Source: Duganella zoogloeoides (GTDB taxonomy: Bacteria > Pseudomonadota > Gammaproteobacteria > Burkholderiales > Burkholderiaceae_D). From it: a stretch of 64,000 bases of DNA. Both the position numbers and the translations under genes were made by a program. Numbering within the stretch: position 1 is the first letter of the stretch; each line of letters begins with the position of its first letter. The notes beneath the pieces are model-generated. The model was not told where the DNA came from. It ran no database searches and saw nothing but the letters and a program-made list of their open reading frames with translations. Positions 25,976-35,290 of the stretch are shown piece after piece. Location: the NCBI RefSeq assembly GCF_034479515.1, contig NZ_CP140152.1, forward strand, positions 1,612,001 to 1,676,000, read 5' to 3'.

Positions 25976-27241
25976 ATGGATATGCGCCAGCCGCAAGTAA
26001 TTTACACGCAACCGGGTGACACGCAACCGAGCGATACGTCACTGGGCGACTTGCCCCTGGACGCACGCTACAGCGCGGTCCGGGCCCACACGCTGGCGCT
26101 GGCCGCGCCGCTCAGCGACGAGGACTGCGGCGCCCAGTCGATGCCCGACGCCAGCCCGGTCAAGTGGCACATGGCGCACACCACGTGGTTTTTCGAGACC
26201 TTCATCCTCGAGCGCATGGAGCCGGATTTTGCGCCATTCCATCCGGCGTTCCGGGTGCTGTTCAATTCGTATTACAACGGCGTGGGCGACAAGCATCCGC
26301 GCGCCCAGCGCGGCCTGCTCACCCGGCCCGCCATGGCGCAGGTGCGCGCCTACCGTCACGATGTCGATGCGCGCGTGGCGCGACTGCTGGCATCCGCACT
26401 CGATGCACAGCAGCGCGCGCAACTGGAACTGCTGGTCACGCTGGGACTGCAACACGAGCAGCAGCACCAAGAACTGATACTCACCGATGTCAAGCACCTT
26501 CTGGCGCAAAGCGCCTTGCTGCCTGCTTACCTCGATGCGCCGCGCCCCGCTGCGCCGCCGGCCGCGCCGTTGGCCTGGGTAGATATTGACGGCGGCCTGG
26601 CCGACATCGGCCATGCTGGGGACGGCTTTTGTTTCGATAACGAATTGCCGCGCCACAAGCAATACGTGGCGCCGTTCCAGTTGGCCTCGCGCCTGGTCAC
26701 CAACGGCGAGTACCTGGCTTTTGTTGCCGCCGGCGGCTATTTCAATGCCGCGCTGTGGCTGGCCGAAGGCTGGGACTGGGTGCGCTCGCAGGGCTTGAAG
26801 TCGCCGTTCTACTGGCGCTGCGACGAGCAGGGCGCCTGGACCGAATTTACGCTGCACGGCGAGCAGCCGCTCGATCTCGAGCGTCCCGCGACCCACCTGT
26901 CGCTGTTTGAAGCCGATGCTTATGCGCACTGGGCCGGTGCGCGCCTGCCGACCGAAGCGGAGTGGGAAGTTGCAGCCGCGTCGGCGCAAAATTCGGAACT
27001 GCAACAGATGTTCGGCCACTGCTGGCAATGGACCAGCAGCAGCTATGCGCCATACCCCGGCTTCCAGGTCGCGCCCGGTGCGCTGGGCGAATACAACGGC
27101 AAGTTTATGTTGAACCAGTACGTGCTGCGCGGCTCGTCGTGCGCCACGCCGGACGGCCACGCGCGCGCTAGCTATCGCAACTTTTTCCCGGCCGGTGCAC
27201 GCTGGCAGTTCACCGGCTTGCGGCTGGCGCGCCAGGCTTGA
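25976..27241 (+). CDS. egtB: Ergothioneine sulfoxide synthase-like non-heme iron enzyme
   Basis: 421 aa. The N-terminal DinB_2 domain has the three iron histidines: H68 in KWHMAHTTWF, and H160 and H164 in HEQQHQE. The C-terminal formylglycine-generating-enzyme-like domain ends in YVLRGSSCATPDGHARASYRNFF. EgtB joins hercynine with cysteine or gamma-glutamylcysteine using O2. No egtA, egtC or egtE lies nearby, so the cysteine-using type is possible. GAGG precedes ATG 25976. It is the second gene of the egtD-egtB operon, and a paralogue of senA 5.5 kb away. Confidence 0.92.
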   Translation: MDMRQPQVIYTQPGDTQPSDTSLGDLPLDARYSAVRAHTLALAAPLSDEDCGAQSMPDASPVKWHMAHTTWFFETFILERMEPDFAPFHPAFRVLFNSYYNGVGDKHPRAQRGLLTRPAMAQVRAYRHDVDARVARLLASALDAQQRAQLELLVTLGLQHEQQHQELILTDVKHLLAQSALLPAYLDAPRPAAPPAAPLAWVDIDGGLADIGHAGDGFCFDNELPRHKQYVAPFQLASRLVTNGEYLAFVAAGGYFNAALWLAEGWDWVRSQGLKSPFYWRCDEQGAWTEFTLHGEQPLDLERPATHLSLFEADAYAHWAGARLPTEAEWEVAAASAQNSELQQMFGHCWQWTSSSYAPYPGFQVAPGALGEYNGKFMLNQYVLRGSSCATPDGHARASYRNFFPAGARWQFTGLRLARQA

Positions 27242-27389
27242 CCACTGTATCACTCAAATTCACGAGTATTCTCACCAAGAGCGGGGCAACGCTCGATCTT
27301 TCGTGCCCGTTCGCTTGCTATTAGCAATCAGGTAAATGATAATTTAAACATCTTTTCAATCGCACTAATCATTTACTTTACTTCCTACC

Positions 27390-27962
27390 ATGCCCATCCA
27401 CATACGACGATTAACCCCGGCGGACTCTGCTGCCTTCCAGGCGCTGCGTCTTGCCGGCCTGCGCGAAACCCCCAACGCCTTCACCTCCAGCTACGAAGAG
27501 GAATGCAACACACCGTTGTCGGTCACGGAAGCCTATTTCGCGTCCGAAGCCGGCCGCAACCGCTTCGGCGCCTTTGACGGCGAGCGACTGGTCGGTATGG
27601 TGGGAGTGGGGCGCGAAGCGCAGATCAAGCTGCGCCACAAGGCTTTCATACGCGGTATGCAGGTCGATATGGCGTATCGCGGCACCGGCGTGGGACGCCA
27701 GCTGATGAACCAGGCGATGGAGTGTATTGCCACCATGGAAGGCGTGACCAAGGTCACGCTGGCGGTCACGGTGGGCAATGCGGCCGCGATCCACCTGTAC
27801 GAGTCATTGGGCTTCAAGGTGTATGGCCGCGAGCACTGTGCGCTGATCGTCGATGGCGTGCCGTACGACGACATCCTGATGGACAAGAAGTTGACCAATG
27901 AAAATGACGAGAGCGATTTGCTCTCGTCAGTGGCATCGTCCGGCTTCGACCAGACGATCTGA
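27390..27962 (+). CDS. GNAT family N-acetyltransferase
   Basis: 190 aa GNAT fold. The acetyl-CoA loop is MAYRGTGVGRQLMNQAM and the late strand AIHLYESLGFKVYG. Substrate unknown; the N-terminal LRETPNAFTSSYEEE is seen in many small uncharacterised GNAT proteins. It ends inside a palindrome shared with the convergent leuA stop. Upstream 140 bases (27242-27389) hold only AT-rich promoter-like sequence. Confidence 0.88.
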   Translation: MPIHIRRLTPADSAAFQALRLAGLRETPNAFTSSYEEECNTPLSVTEAYFASEAGRNRFGAFDGERLVGMVGVGREAQIKLRHKAFIRGMQVDMAYRGTGVGRQLMNQAMECIATMEGVTKVTLAVTVGNAAAIHLYESLGFKVYGREHCALIVDGVPYDDILMDKKLTNENDESDLLSSVASSGFDQTI

Positions 27963-27985
27963 TCGCTGCCTGATCAGGCAGCGAT
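27962..27985. terminator. Perfect 24-bp palindrome at the convergent GNAT/leuA ends
   Basis: ATCGCTGCCT, GATC, then AGGCAGCGAT: a 10-bp stem with a 4-base loop. It covers the end of the GNAT stop (TGA 27960-27962) and the leuA stop (TGA 27976-27974). There is no T-run on either side, so it may block read-through or protect 3' ends instead of acting as a classical terminator. Confidence 0.5.
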
Positions 27986-29668
27986 GGCGGCCTTGGCCTG
28001 CGCTGCGTCGATGGCGTTCAACTGGCGGTTCACCGCGCTGAGCACCGCCTTGAACGACGCCGTCAGAATATTGCTGTCAGTGGCTGCGCCGAACAGCGTT
28101 GGACCGTTGGCCAGGCGCAGTTCCACATAGCACGCCGCCTTGGCGTTGGCGCCCGAGCCGATCGAATGCTCGTGGTAGTCCATCAGCTTGATGTCGAGGC
28201 CCAGTGCATCGACAAACGCGTCGATCGGACCGTTGCCGCCGCCTTTCAGGGCCAGCGCCGCATCGCGGTGGGTGAGGGCAATGTCGATCTGCACCGGCTC
28301 GTCGCTGGTGGTGTCTTCCACCATCTTGTGGGCGTTGTACGCGTACGGCTGGTTCTGCTCGAAGTATTCGCGGCTGAAGATCTCGTAGATGCCTTCGGCA
28401 GTGATTTCCAGGCCGGTCTGGTCGGCCACGGCTTGCACCGCGCGCGAGAACTCGATTTGCAGGCGGCGTGGCAACACCAGGCCATAGTCCTGCTCCAGCA
28501 GGTAGGCCATGCCGCCCTTGCCCGACTGGCTGTTGACGCGGATCACGGCATCGTAGCTGCGACCGAGGTCGGCCGGGTCGATCGGCAAGTACGGGATTTC
28601 CCACAGCGCGCCATCTTTTTGCTGCGCAAAACCTTTTTTGATCGCATCCTGGTGCGAACCGGAGAAGGCGGTGAACACCAGGTCGCCCACGTAAGGGTGG
28701 CGCGGGTGCACCGGCAACTGGTTGCACTCTTCCACGCACTTGCGCACTTCGTCGATGTCGGAGAAATCGAGGCCCGGGTGCACGCCTTGCGTGTACAGGT
28801 TGAGCGCCAGCGTGACCAGGTCGACGTTGCCGGTACGCTCGCCGTTACCGAACAGGCAGCCCTCGACGCGGTCGGCGCCAGCCATCACGGCCAGTTCGGC
28901 CGAAGCCACGGCAGTGCCACGGTCGTTGTGCGGGTGCACGCTGATGATCAGCGCGTCGCGGCGGGCCAGCTTGCGCGACATCCATTCGATCTGGTCGGCG
29001 TAGATGTTGGGGGTGCTGCACTCGACCGTCGAAGGCAGGTTGATGATCATTTTCTTTTGCGGCGTCGGCTCCCAGATGGCGGTGACGGCGTCGCAGATAT
29101 GCTTGGAGAAATCGAGTTCGGTCGTGGAGAACGATTCCGGCGTGTACTCGAAACCCCAGTCGGTTTGTGGATGCTGCTTGATCAGTTCCTTGACCAGCTT
29201 GGTACCGGTGGTGGCGATATTGGTGATTTCTTCACGCGACATGCCGAACACCACTTTGCGGAACACCGGTGCTACCGAGTTGTACAGGTGGATGATGGCG
29301 CGCTTGGCGCCTGCAGCCGATTCCACGGTGCGGCGGATCAGTTCATCGCGCGACTGGGTCAGCACGATGATGGTGACGTCGTCGGGAATGCGGTTCTCTT
29401 CCACCAGGCGGCGCACGAAGTCGAAGTCGGTTTGCGACGCGGACGGGAAGCCCACTTCGATTTCCTTGAGACCCACCTTGATCAGGAGGTCGAAGAAGCG
29501 CAGCTTTTTCTCGATGCTCATCGGCTCGATCAGCGCCTGGTTGCCGTCACGCAGGTCGGTGCTCATCCAGATCGGCGGCTTGCTGATCACATTGTTAGGC
29601 CATTGACGATCCGACAACTGGATGGCGGGGAAGGCGCGATATTTCGCTGCTGGGTTCTGCAACATCAT
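27974..29668 (-). CDS. leuA: 2-isopropylmalate synthase, long form
   Basis: 564 aa. It condenses acetyl-CoA with 2-oxoisovalerate in the first committed step of leucine synthesis. The metal/substrate motif [11 protein letters not shown] and [17 protein letters not shown] are present, as is the C-terminal regulatory domain that binds leucine ([19 protein letters not shown]). AGGAG precedes the double ATG. It sits between the egt and sen genes but has no functional link with them. No leader peptide with leucine codons is seen upstream. Confidence 0.96.
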   Translation of the reverse strand: MMLQNPAAKYRAFPAIQLSDRQWPNNVISKPPIWMSTDLRDGNQALIEPMSIEKKLRFFDLLIKVGLKEIEVGFPSASQTDFDFVRRLVEENRIPDDVTIIVLTQSRDELIRRTVESAAGAKRAIIHLYNSVAPVFRKVVFGMSREEITNIATTGTKLVKELIKQHPQTDWGFEYTPESFSTTELDFSKHICDAVTAIWEPTPQKKMIINLPSTVECSTPNIYADQIEWMSRKLARRDALIISVHPHNDRGTAVASAELAVMAGADRVEGCLFGNGERTGNVDLVTLALNLYTQGVHPGLDFSDIDEVRKCVEECNQLPVHPRHPYVGDLVFTAFSGSHQDAIKKGFAQQKDGALWEIPYLPIDPADLGRSYDAVIRVNSQSGKGGMAYLLEQDYGLVLPRRLQIEFSRAVQAVADQTGLEITAEGIYEIFSREYFEQNQPYAYNAHKMVEDTTSDEPVQIDIALTHRDAALALKGGGNGPIDAFVDALGLDIKLMDYHEHSIGSGANAKAACYVELRLANGPTLFGAATDSNILTASFKAVLSAVNRQLNAIDAAQAKAAIAA

Positions 29669-30050
29669 GGGGTGCTCCTGGGTCTCGAATTTTGAAAAGT
29701 GCTGTGCCAGCGGATGGCTGGCGCGGTGTGGCGGGCGGCTGCCGGGCGGCCACGGAACGCTAGGCCAGGCAACCGATCGGTAGCTTTAGCAATAGCTTAG
29801 CGAAAAAATCGCCAGTGCGGGATGGAGCATGGGTAGCCGTGGTCAACATCGGTGCAAACTTTCCTGGATTTGGGGAGACTGTGTGGCTTATGGCCGACAC
29901 GGGTACAGCTGAACGCTAAATTAAGCGTGTGCAGGTAGGCGCGCTGCTAGCGATAGGGCGCTAGCCAACGGCAACAGGAAAGCGGATAGGTGCAGATGCG
30001 AAGTCATGCCCTAAATGTACGAGATTGCAAGCCCCGCTGTCAAGGATTTG
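29669..30050. other. 382-bp region without a gene upstream of leuA
   Basis: It holds the leuA ribosome site (AGGAG) and promoter region, and an inverted repeat GCTAGCG ATAGGG CGCTAGC near 29949-29968. No ORF with a credible start was seen, no T-box or leucine-rich leader. The part next to 30050 is the 3' flank of the DUF1993 gene. Confidence 0.5.
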
Positions 30051-30548
30051 TTACGCAGAATCGAACGAGAAGCAGGGTGGATACTGGTGGAAGCCGTCGA
30101 AATCGGCCTTGCCGATCGGCACCCCGGCCTGGCGCGCGATCGCGTACACCATCGAGTAATGGAAAAAGAAGTTGGGCACCGCATACAGCAAAAAGTACTC
30201 TTCGCTGTCGAGCGCCAGGCCTGCAAACCCGGCGGTGGTGGCAACGGGCCGCGCCGCCACGAGAAAATCCTCATCGGGAATCGCCGCCAGGTAAGCCACC
30301 GCGGCATCGAGCTGCGCGTGCACGCTGGCAAAACTGTCGTGGTCGGCGCCGAACGACACGATTTCCCGGCCCGCGAGCGGGCAGGTGCTGCGCAAGGTAA
30401 AACCGATGGCCGTGCGCGCCTGTTGCAGCAGCGGAAACATGGTCGGATGCAGCCGCGCGGTGCCAACGTCGGCATCGAACCGTTCGGCCACCAGCAGCAA
30501 TTGCTTGAGCCGCGCCAGGTAATGCAGAAACAACTTCGTCGGCACCAT
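30051..30548 (-). CDS. DUF1993 (DinB-like fold) protein, last gene of the sen operon
   Basis: 165 aa. DUF1993 belongs to the DinB/YfiT-like fold, the same fold as the metal-binding N-terminal domain of EgtB and SenA. It starts 13 bases after the selD stop with GGAG at the right distance, so it is co-transcribed with senB-selD. Compared with the second DUF1993 protein in this window (49863-50372), two histidines are replaced: LLYAVPNFFFH against LFHYALPHFYFH. Only one histidine of that helix remains, so metal binding is doubtful. A role in selenium or thiol chemistry is inferred. Confidence 0.85.
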   Translation of the reverse strand: MVPTKLFLHYLARLKQLLLVAERFDADVGTARLHPTMFPLLQQARTAIGFTLRSTCPLAGREIVSFGADHDSFASVHAQLDAAVAYLAAIPDEDFLVAARPVATTAGFAGLALDSEEYFLLYAVPNFFFHYSMVYAIARQAGVPIGKADFDGFHQYPPCFSFDSA

Positions 30549-30561
30549 GCCCGCTCCGTGT

Positions 30562-31608
30562 TTAGTTGACCGTCACGCGCGGCGCGCCGTCGGCCATGCG
30601 GCCGATGACAGCGGCTTCACCGAAGCCTTCGCGCGCAAACAGCGCCAGTACGTCGTCGACGCTGGCCGCGTCGCACGACACCAGCAGGCCGCCCGAGGTT
30701 TGCGGGTCGGTCAGCAGCGCGTGGCGCGCGGCCGAAATCCCCGGCGCCAGGTCGACGTCCTTGCCGTACGCCTCCCAGTTGCGGCCCGACGCGCCGGTGA
30801 AATAACCGTCGGCGGCCAGCTGCTCCACGCCCGGCAGCAGCGGAATGGCGTCCATGTCCAACTGCGCTTCGAGCTTGGCGCCGCGCGCCAGTTCCAGCAG
30901 GTGGCCCAGCAAACCGAAGCCGGTGACGTCGGTCATCGCGTGCACGCCGGCCATATCGGACAGCGCCTTGCCCGGCTTGTTGAGCTTGGTGGTATTGGCG
31001 ATCATGGCGGCGTAGCCGTTCGCATCGAGCTGGTCTTTCTTGAGCGCGGCCGACAGCACGCCCACGCCCAGCGGCTTGCCCAGGATGAGCACATCGCCGG
31101 CGCGGGCGTCGGCATTGCGCTTGATTTTCGACGGGTGGATCAGGCCCATCACCACCAGGCCGTAGATCGGCTCGACCGAATCGATGGTGTGGCCGCCGGC
31201 GATCGGGATGCCCGCTTCGGCGCAGATCGATTCGCCGCCCTTGATGATCTGGCCGATGGTCTCCACCGGCAGCTTGTTGATCGGCATGCCGACCAGGGCC
31301 AGCGCCATGATCGGCGTGCCGCCCATCGCATACACGTCGGAGATGGCGTTGGTGGCGGCGATGCGGCCGAAGTCGTACGGATCGTCGACGATCGGCATGA
31401 AGAAATCGGTGGTGGCGATCAGCGCCTGCTCGTCGTTGAGCAGGTAGACGGCCGCGTCGTCGGCGGTTTCGATCCCGACCAGCAGTTCCTTCGGCACCGG
31501 GAAACCGCTGGAATTCTTGAGGATCTCGGACAGCACGCCGGGCGCGATCTTGCAGCCGCAGCCGCCGCCGTGCGAAAAGGAGGTCAGTTTGATAGCGTCG
31601 TTGCTCAT
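30562..31608 (-). CDS. selD: Selenophosphate synthetase (SelD/SenC)
   Basis: 348 aa. It makes selenophosphate from selenide and ATP. The catalytic Cys/Lys motif is GGGCGCK near residue 17-20; TTDFFMPIVDDPYDFGRIAA and the C-terminal DPQTSGGLL match the AIR-synthase-like SelD family. Cysteine, not selenocysteine, is used. Its ATG overlaps the senB stop (ATGA), indicating coupling. In the selenoneine pathway this protein is called SenC. No selA, selB or mnmH is in the window, so a dedicated role with SenB is likely. Confidence 0.93.
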   Translation of the reverse strand: MSNDAIKLTSFSHGGGCGCKIAPGVLSEILKNSSGFPVPKELLVGIETADDAAVYLLNDEQALIATTDFFMPIVDDPYDFGRIAATNAISDVYAMGGTPIMALALVGMPINKLPVETIGQIIKGGESICAEAGIPIAGGHTIDSVEPIYGLVVMGLIHPSKIKRNADARAGDVLILGKPLGVGVLSAALKKDQLDANGYAAMIANTTKLNKPGKALSDMAGVHAMTDVTGFGLLGHLLELARGAKLEAQLDMDAIPLLPGVEQLAADGYFTGASGRNWEAYGKDVDLAPGISAARHALLTDPQTSGGLLVSCDAASVDDVLALFAREGFGEAAVIGRMADGAPRVTVN

Positions 31609-32756
31609 GGTTTGTTTCCTTCTTGAGGGTTCAGCAGATTATCCACCAATGCGAGCAATGCTGCCCGCTCGGCCGCTGGCGCGAACAAGGGCGCGCGCGC
31701 GGCGCACTGTTCGCGCAGCAGCTGGTGGAAACGGGGTTCTTCGATGGTGCGGTCGATCAGGCGCGCCAGCGCGGCGGCGTCGCCGGGCGGGAAGTAGCCG
31801 GCATAGTCGTCCCCCAGCATGCCGCGGTTGCCGTTGATGTCGCTCGCCAGCACCGGTACGCCGGCCGTCACCGCTTCGATGATGACGTTGGCGCCGCCTT
31901 CCATGTGCGAGGTAAGCGCCATCGCGTGGCAGCGTTTCAGGCGCTGGCGGGTGGCGGCATGGGCCATGGCGCCCAGCCAGCGGTAGCGCGGCTGCTGCGC
32001 AGCGGTTGCCTGCGCGGCCGCGGCCAGCTCCGGTTCCAGTACCCCGCCGATATGGACCAGGCGTGCGGCCGGCGCCCGCACCAGTTGCGCCGCGCGCATG
32101 AAGGTGAGCGGATCTTTTTCATGGCGCAGGTGGCCTACCATGGCGATGTCGAACCGGCGGCGCGCCGTGGCGGGCACCGGCGCGAGCGCGGTGGCGGACT
32201 GGTAGATCACGTGGGCGCCGGCGCGCAGCGCCTCGGGCAGCAGCATGCGGCCGGCCGGCTGCAGCAGCACCAGCGCGGTGGCCTGCACCAGCGCGCGCTG
32301 GGCGTCGGCGTCGACCGCGATGTCGCGATAGAGGTCGGTGCCGGTCAGCAGCAGCACGGAAGGGCGGTCGGGCCAGGCGCGCGTCCACGCGTCGAGCGAT
32401 GGCGCCGAGCGGCGCGCGTGCAGCGCGATCAGCAGGTCGGGGGGCGGCGCGTCACGGCCTGGCGTCGCGCCGGTGGCCGTGGTGGTCACCAGTCCGGCGG
32501 CCTGTGCCTCGGCAGCAGCAGTAGTGGCGCTGGCGCCGGCACCGGCATGTGCCTCGGCAGCAGCAGTGGCTTCGGCGCCGGCATTGGCGTGGGCAGCAGC
32601 CGCGCCAGCGGCGCGTGCCGCCGGCCACTGCTGCGCCAGCGTCACCCGGTAATGTGCGCGCAAAAACCTGGCCCAGCGGCTGGCGCTCTGCCAGTTGCCG
32701 TTGTTGGCGCCCGCCGCAGCGGGGCCGACGATCCAGATATGCTGTCGTGGCTTCAA
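31605..32756 (-). CDS. senB: Selenosugar synthase, glycosyltransferase fold (SenB)
   Basis: 383 aa, GT-B glycosyltransferase. SenB combines selenophosphate with a UDP-sugar to give the selenosugar used by SenA. The N-terminus IWIVGPAAAGANNGNWQSA is typical, as is DLLIALHARRSA, and the C-terminal EGGANVIIEA is the donor-binding loop. Start TTG 32756 is fixed by this N-terminus, with GGGAAAA upstream. Residues about 46-100 are an alanine-rich low-complexity insert encoded by tandem repeats; the usual loop here is shorter. First gene of the operon with selD and DUF1993, divergent from senA. Confidence 0.88.
   Translation of the reverse strand: MKPRQHIWIVGPAAAGANNGNWQSASRWARFLRAHYRVTLAQQWPAARAAGAAAAHANAGAEATAAAEAHAGAGASATTAAAEAQAAGLVTTTATGATPGRDAPPPDLLIALHARRSAPSLDAWTRAWPDRPSVLLLTGTDLYRDIAVDADAQRALVQATALVLLQPAGRMLLPEALRAGAHVIYQSATALAPVPATARRRFDIAMVGHLRHEKDPLTFMRAAQLVRAPAARLVHIGGVLEPELAAAAQATAAQQPRYRWLGAMAHAATRQRLKRCHAMALTSHMEGGANVIIEAVTAGVPVLASDINGNRGMLGDDYAGYFPPGDAAALARLIDRTIEEPRFHQLLREQCAARAPLFAPAAERAALLALVDNLLNPQEGNKP
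32503..32589. repeat. Imperfect tandem repeat (about 45 bp x 2) in senB
   Basis: TGTGCCTCGGCAGCAGCAGT begins a unit at 32503 and again at 32548; copies are about 45 and 42 bases. It encodes the alanine-rich insert of SenB. The frame is kept. Confidence 0.7.
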
Positions 32757-32768
32757 AGATTTTCCCGT

Positions 32769-32774
32769 TACAAT
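32769..32774 (+). promoter_or_regulatory. -10-like hexamer TACAAT in the 24-bp senB/senA gap
   Basis: TACAAT is followed by 6 bases and then ATG 32781; no Shine-Dalgarno sequence is present. It suggests a leaderless senA transcript. The -35 would lie inside senB and is not convincing. Confidence 0.4.
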
Positions 32775-32780
32775 CGCCGC

Positions 32781-33986
32781 ATGAATACCAGCCCCTGTTC
32801 GTTCCGGACCGCCACGCCGCAGCAGCTCGCGCAGTCACTCCGACTGGCACGCGATTATACGCTGCGGCTGTTCGACTGCCTTGCCGCCGCCGGCATGGAT
32901 GCGCCCGCGCGCGTGCCTTACCTGCGCACGATTAATCCGCCACTGTGGGAAATCGGCCACACGGCCTGGTTTGCCGAATGGTTCATCCTGCGCGAGGCCA
33001 CGTCCAGCCATCCGGCCGACGGCAACGGCAGCTGCCTGCTCACGCGCGGCGATGACTGGTTCGACTCGGCGCTGGTGCCGCACCGCAGCCGCTGGACGCT
33101 CGACCTGCCGCCTCCCGCGCAGCTGAAAACCTATTGTCGCGAAGTGCTCGACCGGGTGCTCGACAAGCTCGCGCGCGAACCCGATACCGACGCCGCGCTG
33201 TACCCATACCGGCTGGCGCTGGCGCACGAGGACATGCATGGCGAAGCATTGCTCTACACCTTGCAGACGCTGGGGCTGGCCGCGCCGCCAGGCGTCGTGC
33301 CGGCCGCACCGGAACAACGTGGTTATGCGCCGTCGGAGATCGGCTTTGCCGGCGCCACGTTCGAGCTGGGCGCCAACGGCCCCGGCTTTGTCTTCGACAA
33401 CGAGCGCCAGGCGCACCGGTTCGACATCGCGCCGTTCGCCATCGACAGCACGCTGGTGACCAACGACCAATTTGCCGCTTTTGTCGACGATGGCGGCTAC
33501 GACCATCGCCAGTTCTGGAACCGGGAAGGCGCCGACTGGCTGCTGCGCCAGGAGCGCAGCGCGCCGCGCTACTGGCACCGCGACGGCGCGCAGTGGCGCA
33601 CCGTGCGCTTCGGACAGGCGGCAGACCTCGACGGCGCCGAGCCGGTACGCCACATCACCCTGCACGAAGCACTGGCTTATTGTGCGTGGGCAGGACGGCG
33701 TTTGCCGAGCGAAGCGCAATGGGAGTTTGCTGCATTGTCGGGCCACCCGGCGTTTCGCTGGGGCCAGTTGTGGGAATGGACGGCTACGCCGTTCGAGCCG
33801 TACCCGGGCTTCGCGGCGGACCGGTACCGCGAGTATTCGCAGCCGTGGTTTTCCAGCCACCAGGTGCTGCGCGGTGCGTCGTTTGCCACGCCTGCGCGCT
33901 TTATCTCGCCGCGCTACCGCAATTTTTATACGCCGGAGCGCGACGACATGTTCGCGGGACTGCGCACCTGCGCCTTGCCGCGCTGA
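32781..33986 (+). CDS. senA: Selenoneine synthase, EgtB-like non-heme iron enzyme (SenA)
   Basis: 401 aa. It forms the C-Se bond between hercynine and a selenosugar. N-terminal DinB_2 domain with iron ligands H60 in WEIGHTAWF and H149, H153 in HEDMHGE; C-terminal FGE-sulfatase domain ending QVLRGASFATPARFISPRYRNFY. It is distinguished from EgtB mainly by context: senB and selD are divergent, 24 bases away, and a separate egtB exists in the window. Its start ATG 32781 has no ribosome site. Hercynine would come from the nearby egtD. Confidence 0.9.
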   Translation: MNTSPCSFRTATPQQLAQSLRLARDYTLRLFDCLAAAGMDAPARVPYLRTINPPLWEIGHTAWFAEWFILREATSSHPADGNGSCLLTRGDDWFDSALVPHRSRWTLDLPPPAQLKTYCREVLDRVLDKLAREPDTDAALYPYRLALAHEDMHGEALLYTLQTLGLAAPPGVVPAAPEQRGYAPSEIGFAGATFELGANGPGFVFDNERQAHRFDIAPFAIDSTLVTNDQFAAFVDDGGYDHRQFWNREGADWLLRQERSAPRYWHRDGAQWRTVRFGQAADLDGAEPVRHITLHEALAYCAWAGRRLPSEAQWEFAALSGHPAFRWGQLWEWTATPFEPYPGFAADRYREYSQPWFSSHQVLRGASFATPARFISPRYRNFYTPERDDMFAGLRTCALPR

Positions 33987-34017
33987 GCGGCGCCAAGGGC
34001 AGGTGGTATGGTGAAGA

Positions 34018-35250
34018 TCAGATCAGCGATTCGCCCAGTTCCACCAGGTCGTCCGCGTATTCCGATTCGATCAGCTCTTTACGGGCCACGCCGCTGCGAT
34101 ACGCTGCGGTGGCGATTTTCGGCGTGACGCCGCGCAGCAGGCGCGGGTCCAGCAGACCTGGCACCACGTAGTCCTTGCCGAAGCGGGCATCGCTGCGGGC
34201 CATGTCGGCCAGGGCCACCACGCAGGCGCGCTTCATTTCCTGGTTGATGGTCGAGGCGCCGCAATCGAGCGCCGCGCGGAACAGGTAAGGGAAGCACAGC
34301 GCGTTGTTGATCTGGTTCGGGTAGTCCGAGCGGCCGGTGGCGATGATGGCGTCGGGCGCCACTTCGCGCACCAGTTCCGGGCGCAGTTCCGGCTCCGGGT
34401 TGGCCAGCGTGAAGACGATCGGGTGCGGGTTCATGGCGACGATGTCGGCCTGCGACAGCACGCCCGGACCGGATACGCCGAGGAACACGTCGGCGCCTTC
34501 CATCACTTGCGACAGCGTGGTGAATGGTGTATCGCGCGCCCATGCGGCCTTCTCGCCGTCGAGCGGACGCACGGTGGACAGCACGCCCTTGCTGTCGCAA
34601 ACAAAAATATTGTGTTTTTGCGCGCCCAGGTCCACCAGCAGTTCCAGGCAGGCCATGGCCGCGGCGCCGGCGCCCGAGCACACGATCTTGACGGTGGCGA
34701 TATCGCGGCCGGTCATTTCGATGGCGTTGAGCATGCCGGCGCCCACGACGATGGCGGTGCCGTGCTGGTCGTCATGGAAGACGGGAATCGACAGGCGCTC
34801 GCGCAGCTTGCGTTCGATGTAGAAGCACTCGGGCGCCTTGATGTCTTCGAGGTTGATGCCGCCGAAAGTAGGGTGCAGCGAGGCGATGATGTCCACCAGC
34901 TTGTCGGGATCGGCTTCGTCGATCTCGATGTCGAAGGCGTCGATGCCGGCGAACTTCTTGAACAGGACCACTTTGCCTTCCATGACCGGCTTGCCGGCCA
35001 GCGCGCCGATGTTACCGAGACCCAGCACGGCGGAACCGTTGGTGATCACGCCCACCAGGTTGCGCTTGGCGGTGTATTCATAGGCCTTGGCCGGCTCGCG
35101 GGCGATTTCCATGCACGGCGCAGCCACGCCCGGCGAGTAGGCCAGCGCCAGGTCTTCCTGGGTGGCGACGCTCTTGGTCACTTCGATGGCGATCTTGCCG
35201 GCGCGGCCGGCACGGTGATATGCGAGGGCCTTCTGTTCAATGGTGCTCAT
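34018..35250 (-). CDS. Malic enzyme without phosphotransacetylase domain
   Basis: 410 aa. It converts malate to pyruvate and CO2 with NAD(P). Motifs: [34 protein letters not shown], the active-site [11 protein letters not shown], and [16 protein letters not shown] for the cofactor. Large MaeB enzymes are about 760 aa with a C-terminal PTA-like domain; this one stops at the end of the catalytic part. AAGGAAA precedes the ATG. Coenzyme preference is not determined. Confidence 0.92.
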   Translation of the reverse strand: MSTIEQKALAYHRAGRAGKIAIEVTKSVATQEDLALAYSPGVAAPCMEIAREPAKAYEYTAKRNLVGVITNGSAVLGLGNIGALAGKPVMEGKVVLFKKFAGIDAFDIEIDEADPDKLVDIIASLHPTFGGINLEDIKAPECFYIERKLRERLSIPVFHDDQHGTAIVVGAGMLNAIEMTGRDIATVKIVCSGAGAAAMACLELLVDLGAQKHNIFVCDSKGVLSTVRPLDGEKAAWARDTPFTTLSQVMEGADVFLGVSGPGVLSQADIVAMNPHPIVFTLANPEPELRPELVREVAPDAIIATGRSDYPNQINNALCFPYLFRAALDCGASTINQEMKRACVVALADMARSDARFGKDYVVPGLLDPRLLRGVTPKIATAAYRSGVARKELIESEYADDLVELGESLI

Positions 35251-35290
35251 GGTTTCCTTATCGTGTATGTATAAATTATTATGTTTAAAG

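Noticed and set aside
29669..30050. Possible leucine leader peptide or T-box before leuA
   Set aside because: No short ORF with leucine codons and no T-box-like structure was seen.
32781..33986. senA as a second EgtB
   Set aside because: The divergent senB-selD operon and the separate egtD-egtB operon make the selenoneine role more likely, though the two families are close.
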